DNA of 64,000 nucleotides from Dromiciops gliroides (GCF_019393635.1 NC_057861.1:77135327-77199326), one strand, 5' to 3'; shown: positions 45,220 through 55,753, numbered from the stretch's first letter. Numbers and translations: made by a program. The notes: generated by a model not told the origin, from the sequence alone.

Positions 45220-45640
45220 TCAATCATATTATATTGACTTCTTTGTCTACATAGTAATATACTTCCTGGCTGTCTCCTCACTATGCCCTTGCTCTGGAGT
45301 CATCATCCTCATCTCTCTCCCAAAGGAACCTTGGACTCCCTGGGTTACCCTTTCTAGCACTCCTTTATATGCTGTTTGCCTCCATTAAAATTGAATTGGA
45401 GATTCCAATCCAACCTCTTCATTTTACAGATGAGAAAACTGAGGCTCAGAAAAGGTAAATTTGTTCAAGATTAGAAAGGTGACTCTGGCAAGTCAGGATT
45501 TCAACTTGGGTGTTCTAGCTCCAAATTCAGTCTCTTTTCCCCCTGAAGATCTTTGAGGGCAGGGACTGTCCTGTGTTTATATCCCCAGTTATTAGTACAG
45601 TGTCTGGCACAAAGTAAATGCTTGATAAATGCTCTATCAA
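45220..45640 (+). repeat. L2 LINE 3' tail interrupted by copy 2 of the direct repeat
   Basis: L2 text before 45388 ('gctgtttgcctccatt') continues at 45548 ('gatctttgagggcaggga') and ends 'cttgataaatgctc'. Confidence 0.7.
45388..45547. repeat. 160-bp direct repeat, copy 2
   Basis: Same 160 bases as 43371-43530, in the same orientation, placed in the middle of an unrelated L2 tail. I see no A tail and no target duplication at its ends. Confidence 0.85.
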
Positions 45641-45774
45641 AATTTTTTAAAATTTATTTAGAATTTTCCCCAAGTTACATGTAAAAACTAATTTTCACAT
45701 CGATTTTTTTGAACTTTGTGTTCCAAATTCTCTTCCTCCCCCTCCTTCCCCACCCCTCCTTAAGAACTGAAGCA
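45637..45774 (-). repeat. L1 LINE 3' end, antisense
   Basis: L1 tail complement ('ccccaagttacatgtaaaaa') flanked by duplication gataaatgctctat (about 45623 and 45775), inserted at the end of the L2. Confidence 0.8.
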
Positions 45775-45924
45775 GATAAATGCTCTATTTAGTTTGTGTA
45801 TCCCCCAGCAGAATGTATGCTCCTTGAAGGTAGGGACTGATTTTTCTTTGTCTGTGTATTTCTGGCCTAATACAAAGCCTTGCAAAACTGTTGCTACTTA
45901 ATAAATGTATTGAATTTAATTGGT

Positions 45925-46035
45925 CTTTAGTTCTCTCACCATTATAATAGTCCCTTTGCAGACACCTTCTAGTTTTTCTAGGTCCTTCTTAAAACGTACT
46001 GCCCAAAAGTGGATACAATAATCCAGAAAGGAAAT
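45925..46035 (-). repeat. L3/CR1 LINE fragment, antisense
   Basis: 'gtccctttgcagacaccttc' to 'ccaaaagtggatacaataat', complement of the L3/CR1 3' coding part. Confidence 0.5.
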
Positions 46036-46309
46036 ATTCTAATCTAGGCAGAGATGATAAGAGAGAACAGACTTCAAGGTGGGAATGAGGTAAGGTTTTA
46101 TTGAGGGGGAAGGAGACTGCAGCCACAGAAAGTTCCATTTGGAATTATGGAGTAACTTGTAGGAGGCCTTATAGTCTGTGTGGAAGACTGTCTACAAACT
46201 CATGATCTTGGGGAGAGGACCGGCTCCTTTCTGGGTTTCAGTTTCGTTATTTGTCCAATGGGCACGGGACCAAAGGACATCTGAGGTACCTTCCAGCTGT
46301 GATACTCTC

Positions 46310-46755
46310 TAGACCTAGGATTCTGTACCAAAATTCTCTCTCTTCCTTTAAAATGCAGCTCAGGCATCATCTTTTTTGCATTAAAAACTTTTCCTGATCC
46401 CCACAATTACTTTGGGAGTGCCCTCCACCCCCAAGACCTTGTATTTAATACACACACGCTACACACACACATATTTATATAAAACATACATAAAACTAAT
46501 AAACAGCTTATAGCATAGTGACTCATTCCTAAGGCTTGGATTCAATATCATAGATACATATATTTATATATGCCTATTTGTGCAAATGTATATTTGTACT
46601 AATTTTATATTGACGCTGAATATATTTCGATATGAATTTGCAATAGAATGTAAGCTCCTTAGGAGTAGAGATGATCTCATTCTTTGTACTTACATCCCCA
46701 GCGCACAGTACCTGTCACAAAGCATGGACCTAATAAATGCTTGTCGATTTATCGA
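46310..46755 (+). repeat. L2 LINE 3' tail
   Basis: 'cttttcctgatccccacaat', 'aatgtaagctccttaggagt', 'gcgcacagtacctgtcacaa' and a final 'aataaatgcttgtcgat'. Confidence 0.65.
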
Positions 46756-46759
46756 CTGG

Positions 46760-47350
46760 AAGTGAGGAACCGTGAGGTTCGAGGGCGGGGGAGGAGGAGG
46801 ACGCAGGATTAATTTCTCACGAAGAATGAGTTCTGCAATAAAGACTTTTGGACCTTACATTTGGCACAATCATAGCTCAAAATAAGGCGGCTCCTTAACT
46901 CACAACCTCCCCATCGGCCCACTTTAGGATGAGCACCTAGCCTCGCCCTATCCTTTGACCTATATCCTTTGACTTTGATCCCCTAACCCCTCCTTTTCTA
47001 GCCAATCGAAGGAAAGGCGCTGAGTGCAACGCACTGAGGGTGGACCAATCAGAGGATAGACAGTGGGTGGAGGAGCGCCGTGCGCCAGCACGCCGGATTC
47101 TAGCTTTTCCTCCTGGGGAGGGCGGGGCCGCGAGGCAGGCTGGTGCGCGCTGCCGTGTGGAGGAGGGCGCGTGCGCGCGTGTTGGGGCGGCGCAGGGACT
47201 GCCGGTCCTGGTCCTAGTGGTGGCGTGAGCCGGAGTCGGGAGCGGTGGCCGTGGCACTGCTGGGATGTCGCGCACGGTGAGGAGATCCCCAACCCCAGCC
47301 CCGGCGTCGGGGCCCGGAGACCCCTGTCCAGTCTGGCCTAGGGCCGGCTC
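46760..47350 (+). promoter_or_regulatory. CpG island, promoter of an unnamed gene
   Basis: CG density rises abruptly at about 46.77 kb and peaks at 47.08-47.28 kb (e.g. 'gcgcgtgcgcgcgtgttggg'). CCAAT motifs lie at 47002 and 47044. No TATA box. It looks like a second housekeeping-type promoter, probably facing right because of the splice donor at 47277. Confidence 0.7.
47265..47276 (+). CDS. Candidate first coding exon, gene unknown
   Basis: ATG TCG CGC ACG (MSRT) is followed at once by a strong donor (gtgagg). The ATG context (gggATGt) is fair. No later exon is recognised up to 64,000, so the gene would have a long first intron. The ATG may instead lie in a 5' UTR. GREM1 also begins MSRT, but its coding sequence continues unsplit in a single exon, so I do not assign it. 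Confidence 0.35.
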
Positions 47351-47640
47351 CTTCCCCATAGACCTCTGCCCACGGACCCGAGATATCTCCCCCCAGAGAC
47401 CCCGAGGTATCTCCTTACCCTGACACGTCCCCTTCCCCACAAATTCTCCTCGACCGAGAGACATCCCCCCCCATCAGACCTCCAAACACCTCCCCCCAGA
47501 GATACCAGACATCTCCCCCCATAAACCCCAATATATATCTCTCTCCGGCCTCTTGATATCTCCTACCCAGAGACCCCAGATATATCCCTAGACTCCCAGA
47601 CGTTTCTACCTCAGAGACCCCGATTTTCCTTCCTCCACGT
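47285..47640. repeat. Degenerate tandem repeat in the putative first intron
   Basis: Seven or more imperfect units of about 35-45 bases alternate 'agaccccgag/agat' with 'atatctcc' and C-runs. CpG content falls along it. Looks like a decayed minisatellite at the island edge. Confidence 0.6.
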
Positions 47641-48060
47641 TAAACCCCTCTGCACCCCTAGAGAGGGGAGGGGGCATATATTTCCCTGGGAGAGACTTTA
47701 CCCACACCAAACTCCAGATATATCTTATCCCCCACTCCTACTAAGAGATTGTCAGGAACCTTCACCGTGTTGAGAGATGACCTGGTCCCTGCACCTGCCT
47801 GATCGCCCCCTGACTATCCCTCCCTCCTCCCCCTCCACAGATCACGTCTTCTTTGGACTGTTAACATGGTAGCAGAGCTTCTGACCTCTTCCCACCCCTA
47901 CTCTCCTTCCCTGTTATTCATCTGGGAGGAGCCCCTCCTATCAACCTTCTGCAGTCACTGCTCTGTCTTTTTGGAGCTGTAGTAGGTTATTATGTTTATT
48001 GTACTTTATATGTTTCATCTGTCTTTATCTGGTTATTATCTCCATGGTACAGCCCAGAAT
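47641..48060. other. No recognised exon
   Basis: A good acceptor lies at 47840, but joining it to the exon ending at 47276 stops after seven more codons. Confidence 0.4.
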
Positions 48061-48225
48061 ATGAAAGTAGTGGGTAGAGGGCCAGGCTGGAAGTTAAGAA
48101 GACCTAGGTTTGAATATTGCTTAGACACTTAGTAGCTAAGTGTTAAACTCTCAGTGTACCAGACAACTCTCTAAGAGTTGTCTCCATGGTACAAGGAATG
48201 TTCATACCTGGAGTCCCCAATATAA
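48060..48225 (+). repeat. Old CORE-SINE (THER-like)
   Basis: Diverged tRNA-like head ('gttaagaagacctaggtttg') and 'gacaactctctaagagttg'. Confidence 0.4.
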
Positions 48226-48489
48226 ATGAACAGTAGCAGATCAAAAACAAACAAACCTTCCAAACTATTGAAGAAGTTAAAGTTTAGACAACTGTAGTGA
48301 CTAGTTTAAGGGACCCTGTCTCTGAATCTTTAATGTTTTCAAGATTCTGTATCCCTTTGTTTCCCTAAACCCCCATAAAAAGGGGAGGCTCTTTGTTTCC
48401 TGATTTCCCAGTGTCCTTAAATCATTTAGCTCTTAGGAGATCCTGGGAGGAGTGTGCTATGATAGGTAAAATAACTTGATTTTTAGAGT

Positions 48490-48720
48490 GCAGTAAGAGG
48501 CAATTTTGCTGTGACCAGACTTCATCTTTGAGTATTGTGTTTTGTTCTGGGTGTCACATTTGACAAAAGACAGTGAGAAGCTGCCAAGTGTCCAAAGGAG
48601 AGCAGCCAGTGTAGTGAAAAGGCCTTGAGATCATGCCATAAGTAATTCTGGTGATATCTTAAAGTATTTGAAGAGCTGTCACATAGAAAAGGGATTAGAT
48701 TTATCCTGCTTGGTCTCATA
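48490..48720 (+). repeat. L3/CR1 LINE fragment
   Basis: 'gtgttttgttctgggtgtca', then 'agatttatcctgcttggtct', in L3 sense order. It probably continues at 49.23 kb beyond later SINEs. Confidence 0.55.
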
Positions 48721-48751
48721 AATAGTAGCAATGGTTAGAAGTTAATCGAGA

Positions 48752-48894
48752 GGGGGGAGCTAGGTGGCGCAGTGGATAAAGCACTGGCCCTGGATTCAGG
48801 AGGACCTGAGTTCAAATCTGGCTTGGACGCTTGACACTTATTATGTGACCCTGGGCAAGTCACTTAACCCTCATTGCCCCACCAAAAAAAAAAA
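48752..48894 (+). repeat. WSINE1-type SINE, subfamily A
   Basis: Duplication agttaatcgagag / agttaatagagag. It sits within the L3/CR1 copy. Confidence 0.9.
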
Positions 48895-48965
48895 GTTAAT
48901 AGAGAGAGAGAAAAAGAGTTAATAGAGAAGCAAATTTAGGCTTGATTTAAGGAAACATTGCCTAA

Positions 48966-49207
48966 CAATGTTGTTCTTTGGTCATTTTTTCATTTGTGTC
49001 TGACTCTTTGTTACCCTTTTTGGGGTTTTCTTAGCAAAAGTAGTTTGCTGTTTTCTTCTCCAGCTTATTTTATAGATAAGGAAACTGAGGCAAACAAGGT
49101 TAAATGACTTGACCAGGATCAGACGACTGGTAAGTGTCTGAGGCTGGATTTGAATTCAGGAGGAGGAGTCTTCCTGACTCTAGGCCCAGCACTCTATCCA
49201 CTGCCCT
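48966..49207 (-). repeat. MAR1-type CORE-SINE, antisense
   Basis: Reversed MAR1: 'tgtctgactctttgttaccc', 'ggggttttcttagcaaaagt' and 'gataaggaaactgaggcaaa'. Confidence 0.7.
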
Positions 49208-49229
49208 ATTCCTAACAATGCTCTCATTC

Positions 49230-49410
49230 TTTTTACTGTGATGCAAGACTATAATGGACAACTTCAGGAGGAAGTGGATGCCTCACTGGAAGCATTTCCA
49301 AGCAAGGGCTAATGATAACTTGTCAAGATATTGAAGAAGGAATTCGTTTTTATGTATGACTAGGATTGGATGGTCACAGAGGTCCCTTCTGACTCAGAAG
49401 TTTTATAGTT
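49230..49410 (+). repeat. L3/CR1 LINE 3' end
   Basis: Ends with 'gattggatggtcacagaggt', then 'cccttctgactcagaag', the L3 terminus. Confidence 0.6.
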
Positions 49411-49466
49411 CTGAGTTTATCACACCTTTTTCTTCAGCTTGGAGTTTTCTTTCCCCCTTTAATCTT

Positions 49467-49616
49467 TTTTTTTTTTTTTTGGTGAGGCAATTGGGGTTAA
49501 GTGACTTGCCCAGGGTCACACAGCTAGTAATTGTTAAGTGTATGAGGCCGGATTTGAACTCAGGTCCTTCTGAATCCAGGGCCGGTGCTCTATCCACTGC
49601 ACCATCTAGCTGCCCC
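49467..49616 (-). repeat. WSINE1-type SINE, antisense, subfamily B
   Basis: Duplication of 'tttaatctt' flanks it. Confidence 0.9.
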
Positions 49617-49896
49617 AGCTTTTAATCTTATAGGTATATTGTTATAATAATATTTTGGATTTTCCCAGGATTAATAGCTCCTCTGTAGAGACATTTTTGA
49701 AACATGGTTTCTTGGACCCAGCCAAGAAGCAGCTGCTATTCCTGGCTCATTTTCTCATTTTTACAAGTTTTTCTTTTTTGTAGGAATGCTATGATTTACC
49801 ACCACATACAACATACAGTAAGCTCAAAAGCCTTAGTGTGGCACATACTGTTGGTGGCAACTGGTACTTAAAACATTGAATTTAAAATAAAGTGCT

Positions 49897-50027
49897 GGGA
49901 CAGCTAGGTGGCACAGTGGATAAAGCACAGGCCCTGGATTCAGGAGGACCTCAGACACTTGGCACTTACTAGTTGTGTGACCCTGGGCAAGTCACTTAAC
50001 CCTCATTGCCCTAAAAAGGGGGGGGGG
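49897..50027 (+). repeat. WSINE1-type SINE, subfamily A, with a deletion
   Basis: About 20 bases around 'gagttcaaatcc' are missing, removing the B-box-like site. Duplication aaagtgctg. Confidence 0.88.
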
Positions 50028-50670
50028 AAAGTGCTGTAGACAGAAAGATGTTTAGAGATTACTTGCTTTAGTACCCTCCTTTTCTGGAAAAGGAAACATA
50101 CCAAGAGAGGGGAAAAGACTTGCCCAAGGTAACACAGCAGTTTAGTGTCAGCCTAGACCAGAGCCAGGTGTCCTGATTTCTCTGGTCCAGGACTCTTCCT
50201 ACTATACAACATTGCCTTTTATCAACAATGTCTAATTCAACTGGCCTTGATATTGTTAGTAATGAGTAGTTAACATTAAGTAAGAGTCCTTGACATACTT
50301 GAGGAAGCTAAATATCTCAATTCCTCTTCTGATAGTAATTAGCTGTGTGACTTTGGGAAAATCAGCTTCTTTTGGGGTTCAGTTTTCTATTCTAGAAAAT
50401 GAAGGGGGCAGGGTGGACAGATTTTGTCAGCTCCATATGAGGAAAGTACCCTGTACCAAAATAAATTAGGCTGCCTCATAAATATGGTAGTGAGCTATCT
50501 CTCACTGCAGGTCTAAAAACAGTCACTGAAGAGATTCTCATTGGAATAGATGGTCCCTTTAAGCTCTGGGATTCTAAGTTTCTGTGACAAGGTGATTTCT
50601 AAGACCCTGTTCTAGCTCTCAGATTCTAAATCTCAGGTTCTAAATCTTCCGTCCATGCCAAGATGACTTT
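50028..50670. other. MIR-like sequence, otherwise unassigned
   Basis: 50080-50215 resembles antisense MIR ('gacttgcccaaggtaacaca'). No gene recognised. Confidence 0.4.
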
Positions 50671-50804
50671 TTTTTTTTGGTAAGGCAATGGGGTTAAGTG
50701 ACTTGCCCAGGGTCACACAGCTAGTAAGTGTGTAAAGTATCTGAGGCCGGATTTGAACTCAGATCCTCCTGAATCCAGGGCCGGTGAGTGCCACCTAGCT
50801 GCCC
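50671..50804 (-). repeat. WSINE1-type SINE, antisense, shortened
   Basis: Lacks about 15 bases of the head. Duplication ccaagatgacttttt. Confidence 0.9.
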
Positions 50805-51089
50805 AAGATGACTTTTTATATAATAGAAGACATGGAAAGTATCTGGTATAAAAATGCATATAAAGATGACACTTTATTTGTTGAATGAGTGAGTGTACTT
50901 TGAGCTGGCTTCCTAGAAGTGTACATGTGTTCGGTACACTGTCTTTCACTCTTTTATCTGGAATCCTTTGTGACCAGTTGCACACAACCGTCTGACCGTG
51001 GCTCTTCGGTCAAGATGCAATCTGTGTCCAGGAAACAGTTTTTTTAAATGTAGGAGTGGCTGGAGATCGACTATAAAGAGAAGAAAACG

Positions 51090-52215
51090 AAGTCAGCAGG
51101 GGTGATGGACAGGAAAATAAGAATGGATGGAGGGACATAAGGTCACCAAATTTCAGAGTTGGAATGGACCTCAGAAGCTCTCTGGTCCAACCCATATTCG
51201 ACAAAGAATCTCTTTTACAAGATACCCTCAAAGAGGTCACACATCCTTTTCTTGAAGGTTGCCAATGAGGCAATATCCATTACCTCTTGACAGTTGGATA
51301 TGTTCTTGGATAGATCTAGTGTTAGGAAGTATTTCCTCTAGCAAGCCTAAATGTACCTCTGTACAACTTCTGCCCACTGCTCTAGTTCTGTTCTTTGGGC
51401 AAGGAGAATAAGTCTAATCCCCTTATCAGGTGACAGCCCTTCAAATATCTAGATTAAATAGCCTTAGTTCCATTCAGTGGTTCTCAGAGTATCCCTTCGG
51501 GTCCTGAGACCCTTGCAGAGGATCCTTGAGGTCAAAACTATTTTCATAATAATACTAAGACATTTTAATTTCTAATATGGTAAATATCTGCAGCTATAAC
51601 CCACAAAAGTTCTTTGGGAGATCTTCAATAATTTATAACTGCATGAAGGGGTTCTGAGGCCAAAACATTTGAGAACTGATGATGTGACTGACCCTCACAT
51701 GGTATCAACTTGTCTTCTGGAAATCCTTCAGCTTGTCAGTATCCTTTCTAAAATATGCACATAGGCTTGCTCAGGATAGAGTATAATGTCAACTAGCATA
51801 GTTGGACATTCTGCCTCTCAAAATACAGCCTAATATTTTATTGGGATTTTGGGGACTGCCATATCATATTGTTGATTCATTGAGCCTTGTAGTGCACTAA
51901 AACTCCCCAGATATTTTCAGATCAACTGCTGCTATCAATCTAGGGGTTCTCGATTTGTTGAAGTTGATTTTTTTATAATCCAATTGTAAGACTCTATATT
52001 TAATCCTTATTAACTTTCATCCTATTAGATTTAACCACTGTTATAACCTATCAAGATATTTTTCAGTCATGACTTTATAATCCAGTGTTAGCTATACTTT
52101 CCACCTTTTCGTTGTCTGCAAATTGGATAGGTATGCCATCTATTAAGTCACTGATAAAACTGTTAACAACATAGTGCCAAGGACAGATGCTTTGCACCCC
52201 ATTGGAGACCTACTT
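51090..52215 (-). repeat. L3/CR1 LINE 3' region, antisense, split by a hAT-like element
   Basis: The longest L3/CR1 block here. The + strand reads 'cagagttggaatggacctca', 'gacagcccttcaaatatcta', then after the insert 'ttcagcttgtcagtatcctt' and 'aatattttattgggattttg', reaching 'tgtctgcaaattggataggt'. It runs from the 3' end back into reverse-transcriptase coding sequence. Inactive. Confidence 0.7.
51475..51681. mobile_element. Short hAT-like DNA transposon (MER5-type)
   Basis: Ends cagtggttctcag and tttgagaactgatg pair imperfectly. The pattern 'CAGTGGTTCTCA' is the MER5/Charlie signature. It is inserted in the antisense L3/CR1 block, which resumes beyond it. Confidence 0.7.
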
Positions 52216-52602
52216 CCAAGTTGGTGGTGAGAATAAAGAATAGATTTAGGATAGATAAGACAGCTGAAAGATGATGAACAGTTTATTATGATTAGAGAAG
52301 AGATTTGTAGGTCTCAAGATCATGGAGGTGGCACAGTCATAGGTGATGGTGAAATCTAATTTGGAACATCCCTGTAAGAAGCTGAGGTGTGACATAGGGG
52401 TCCTGGGAACTGAGGTGATGAACTTGGAGGCCAGGTGTTTGAGGGGTCATCAAGTTGTACATTGAAATTCACAGATAAAAGGACAGAGATTGGGGTGGAG
52501 AGAAATCAGTCAATAGTTATTTATTAAATATCTACCATGTGCCAGGAGTTTGCTAAGTTTTTGGGGTAATAGGAGCTCACATTTATAAAGACCAAAAAAT
52601 GA
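52216..52602. other. No recognised gene
   Basis: Unassigned. About 52.50-52.58 kb resembles an antisense L2 tail ('agttatttattaaatatcta'). Confidence 0.4.
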
Positions 52603-52764
52603 GGGGCAGCTAGGTGGCGCAGTGGATAGAGCACTGGCCCTGGATTCAGGAGGACCTGAGTTCAAATCCAGCCTCAGACACTTGACACTTGCTAGCTGTG
52701 TGACCCTGGGCAAGTCACTTAACCCCAATTGCCTCACCAAAAAAACCAAAACCAAAACAAAACC
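52603..52764 (+). repeat. WSINE1-type SINE, subfamily B
   Basis: Perfect 18-bp duplication ataaagaccaaaaaatga at 52585-52602 and 52765-52782. The perfect match suggests a young copy. Confidence 0.95.
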
Positions 52765-52825
52765 ATAAAGACCAAAAAATGAAATCATCCCTATCCTCAA
52801 GGAGCTTTTATGTCTGTCAAGAGAT

Positions 52826-52985
52826 AAAAATGTGTATGTGTTGTGTAACCTGTATTGAATTTCTTGCCTTTTCAAAGAGGGGAGAGGGGAAGGGAGAGAA
52901 TTTGGAACTCAAAAAGTTTTTTAAATGGATGTTAAAAATTGCTTTTATATGTAATTGGGGGAAAATAAAATACTAAATGCAAAAA
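52826..52985 (+). repeat. L1 LINE 3' end fragment
   Basis: 'gggagagaatttggaactca' to 'ggggaaaataaaat', with duplication aaatgtgtatgtg / aaagtgtatgtg. Confidence 0.7.
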
Positions 52986-53118
52986 AGTGTATGTGTATAT
53001 ATAGTGTACATATGTAGATTATCTAGAGAGCATATACACATGCACACATAGACATATCTATACTTGTTATCTCCCTTGATAGACCTAAAGCTCCTTGAGG
53101 TCAGTTGTCTTCACTTTT

Positions 53119-53240
53119 GTCTTGCCACTGGACTGCGATGACTGGAAGAAAGAGAAGACTTTGTGCAACTTTGCCTCACTTGAATTCAGTCCAAAAATGA
53201 GTCAAAACTTGTCTTCAAAAACAAAGGACAAACAATAACA
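53119..53240 (+). repeat. Body of the composite SINE, without a head
   Basis: 'tgtcttgccactggactgcg' to 'aaggacaaacaataac' matches the body seen at 26.3 and 54.1 kb. Confidence 0.6.
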
Positions 53241-53995
53241 TTAGAGAAGGAGGTGTTCTATGGAGGCAAATTTTCCTATAACTGTACCTTGCCTCCTTTA
53301 AGTGCTCAGGTTTTTAAAAAACAACTTTGAATGGAAACAACTTAGCTGTGTGACTTCAAGCACCTTTTCCTTTTTTTACCTCGGTTTCTTCATTTCTAAA
53401 ATGTATTGTGTGTTTATTATAGTGGGGATTCCTTTTGCATATGGGTTGTATTTGTTGGCTAATGAGGTTCCTTCCAACTCAAATTCTGTAATTGTGATTT
53501 TAGAAAACATGTATTCAATATTTCTATTCATAAAACATTCTGAGACAGTATGGAGTGGTAAAAAAAACACTGAATTTGGAGTCAGGATCTGGGTAGAAAT
53601 CCAACACCTGCTGTTTAATAATAATGATTGGCATCTGTCTGGCGCTCTGGGGATTGATTGCAAATTCCTACTCTGTTAGCTCATTAAGCCTCACATTTCT
53701 AGGGAGTATTTCCTTTAGGTGACCTCCTCATTTTATTTATGAGGAAACTGAAACTCTCAGAGCAGGTAAGTAACTTGCCCATGATCACATAGCTGATAAG
53801 TTTCAGAAGTAAGACTTAAACCTGTCTTTCTGACTACAAATCCAGCCTTCTCTCTACTACCAGTGTGACGTTAAACAAAATCTTACCTCACTAAGTCTCA
53901 CTTTCCTTATCTGTAAAGAAGTTTGATTAGATGATTTCTAAGGTTCCTTGCAGTTCTATAGCTTATGATCCATGGAACATAATTTAACCTTTACC
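53241..53995. other. Unassigned, with MIR/CORE-SINE fragments
   Basis: 53640-53870 resembles antisense MIR. Open frames of 125 and 95 codons on opposite strands have no domains. Confidence 0.4.
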
Positions 53996-54250
53996 AAGTG
54001 ACACTTCAGTGGATACAGCACTACTCTTGAAGTTGTAAGGACCTGAGTTCAAATGTAACTTCAAACATTTACTAGCTGTGTGACCCTGGGCAAGTCATTT
54101 AACTCCAATTGCCTTAAACATCTGGGGCCATCACCAGTCGTCCTGACCTATGTCTTGCCACTAGACCCAGGTGGCCCCAGAGGAGACAGTGAAGTTGGTG
54201 ACCTTACATAGCCCTCTCTTGCTTAAATCCAATTTATCTAAAGTCATGAC
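53996..54250 (+). repeat. Composite SINE: WSINE-like head with the longer body
   Basis: The head ('cagtggatacagcactactc') is followed by 'cttgccactagacccaggtg' and 'gtgaagttggtgaccttac'. It breaks off at the next SINE. Confidence 0.75.
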
Positions 54251-54254
54251 ATCT

Positions 54255-54346
54255 GGGGCAGCTAGGTGGCACAGTGGGTAGAGCACTGGCCCTGGATTCA
54301 GGAGGACCTGAGTTCAAATCCGGTCTCAGACACTTAATTGCCCCCC
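54255..54346 (+). repeat. WSINE1-type SINE, 3'-truncated
   Basis: Stops after about 90 bases at 'cagacacttaattgcc', joined to unrelated sequence with no A tail. Confidence 0.88.
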
Positions 54347-54589
54347 AGATCAATATACTTTCAGCAATGAAGTCTGTGGGTACAAAGCTATGTTGTGATG
54401 ACTTAAAGCATTTTCAGGTAGTATGAATCATTTGGGATTGAATATTTGTCCCCCTACTATTCATTCCCTCACATTCTATAAAACTTTAAGCTTTACAAAG
54501 TGCTTTCCTGTATCCCTGGGAGGTAGGTCCTACACATAGTATTTTTCTCATTTTACTCATGAGAAAATTGAGGATTAGAGAAATTAGAC

Positions 54590-54985
54590 CTAGCATAATG
54601 TACTGGCTTGAAAGCCAGCCTCTGAGCCAGAAAGACCTGAGTTCAAGTCCTACCCGACATGTCCTGGTTGTGTAACCTGGGCACCTCACTTAGCCTCTTA
54701 GTAGTACTCTTGCCATAAAAAACTAAAAAAACTAAGACTAAATTGCAAAGAGAGTGCCAGCCAATATTGGTGAAGGGAGTTGACTCGTGTAGAAGTTCCA
54801 TATACTGATGAAATTCCAGTCTCTATCTTTCCTACTCATTTTTTCTGCCTTGTAAATAAGTCATTGTTTTTTGCCTCTTTCTCTGTTGTGATGAGATATT
54901 AGATTCCAGTCCAGATTCCAGTTGGACTAGATAAATTCTGAGGCCCCTTATGTTCCAGTTATGAGATTCTGTGATTCTGCATTGA
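54590..54985 (+). repeat. CORE-SINE (THER-like) followed by an L3 end
   Basis: Head 'gagccagaaagacctgagtt', tail 'aaagagagtgccagccaata', then L3-like 'ccagttggactagataaatt'. Confidence 0.5.
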
Positions 54986-55340
54986 GCCCCAGAAGCTTCC
55001 AGCAGGAAAAATCCAAACATCAAGCATGTGCTTGGTCATGTGGACCCAGGTTATGCCTCTGAAGTGAATCAGCCTGTGCTGGTATTATAAGGAGGGCTTA
55101 CCTGTACTGGTATTGTAGGGAGCTGAGCTACTAAATGGATACGGTCAGTGCTTCTGGGCAAATGCTGCTAGAATTTGCTACTTGTTAGTGTGAATTCACA
55201 GAACTATCTTTTGGTTATGTCAAACTAGGTGTCTCATAAGCATCTTAAACAATATGTCTAAAACAATGCATCTTTCACCCCCCAATGCCTCCCCTCTTCC
55301 CAACTTTCCTATTATTGTCAAGGATACAAGCATTCTCCCC
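54986..55340. other. No recognised gene
   Basis: Unassigned; 55.20-55.34 kb is weakly L2-like. Confidence 0.4.
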
Positions 55341-55578
55341 CTTTCTCTTTTAAAAAAAATTTTTCTCAATTACATGTAAAAACAATTTTTGACATTCTTT
55401 TAAAAAAATTTTGGGGTTCCAAATTCTCCCCCTCTCCTTTCTTCCCTCCTTGAGAAGGCAAGCAATTTTATATAGATTATACATTTGAAGTCATGCAAAG
55501 CATATTTGCATATTAGCATGTTGCAAAAAAAAACCAGATCAAAAAGAAGAAGAAAGAGTCTTTAAAAATACACTTTGA

Positions 55579-55737
55579 GGGGCAGCTAGGTGGCACAGTG
55601 GATAGAGCACCGGCCCTGGAGTCAGGAGTACCTGGGTTCAAATCCAGCCTCAGACACTTAACATTTACTGGCTGTGCGACCCTGGGCAAGTCACTTAACC
55701 CCAATTGCCTCACTAAAAAAAAACAAACAAACAAACA
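55579..55737 (+). repeat. WSINE1-type SINE, subfamily B (first of a stacked pair)
   Basis: Duplication aaaaatacactttgag lies on both sides. Its right copy doubles as the left flank of the next SINE. Confidence 0.92.
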
Positions 55738-55753
55738 AAAAAATACACTTTGA

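Noticed and set aside
47265-47276. GREM1 start (MSRT)
   Set aside because: GREM1 coding sequence is unspliced after MSRT. Here a splice donor follows immediately and the next bases do not encode the GREM1 signal peptide.
46937-47464. 175-codon minus-strand frame in the second CpG island
   Set aside because: Low-complexity product of GC-rich sequence, with no family resemblance and no splice context.
47265-47864. Joining the exon ending at 47276 to the acceptor at 47840
   Set aside because: The joined frame stops after seven more codons, so a coding second exon there is unlikely.
53302-53679. 125-codon frame with hydrophobic stretches
   Set aside because: Overlaps MIR-like sequence and a similar frame on the other strand. 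No homology recognised.
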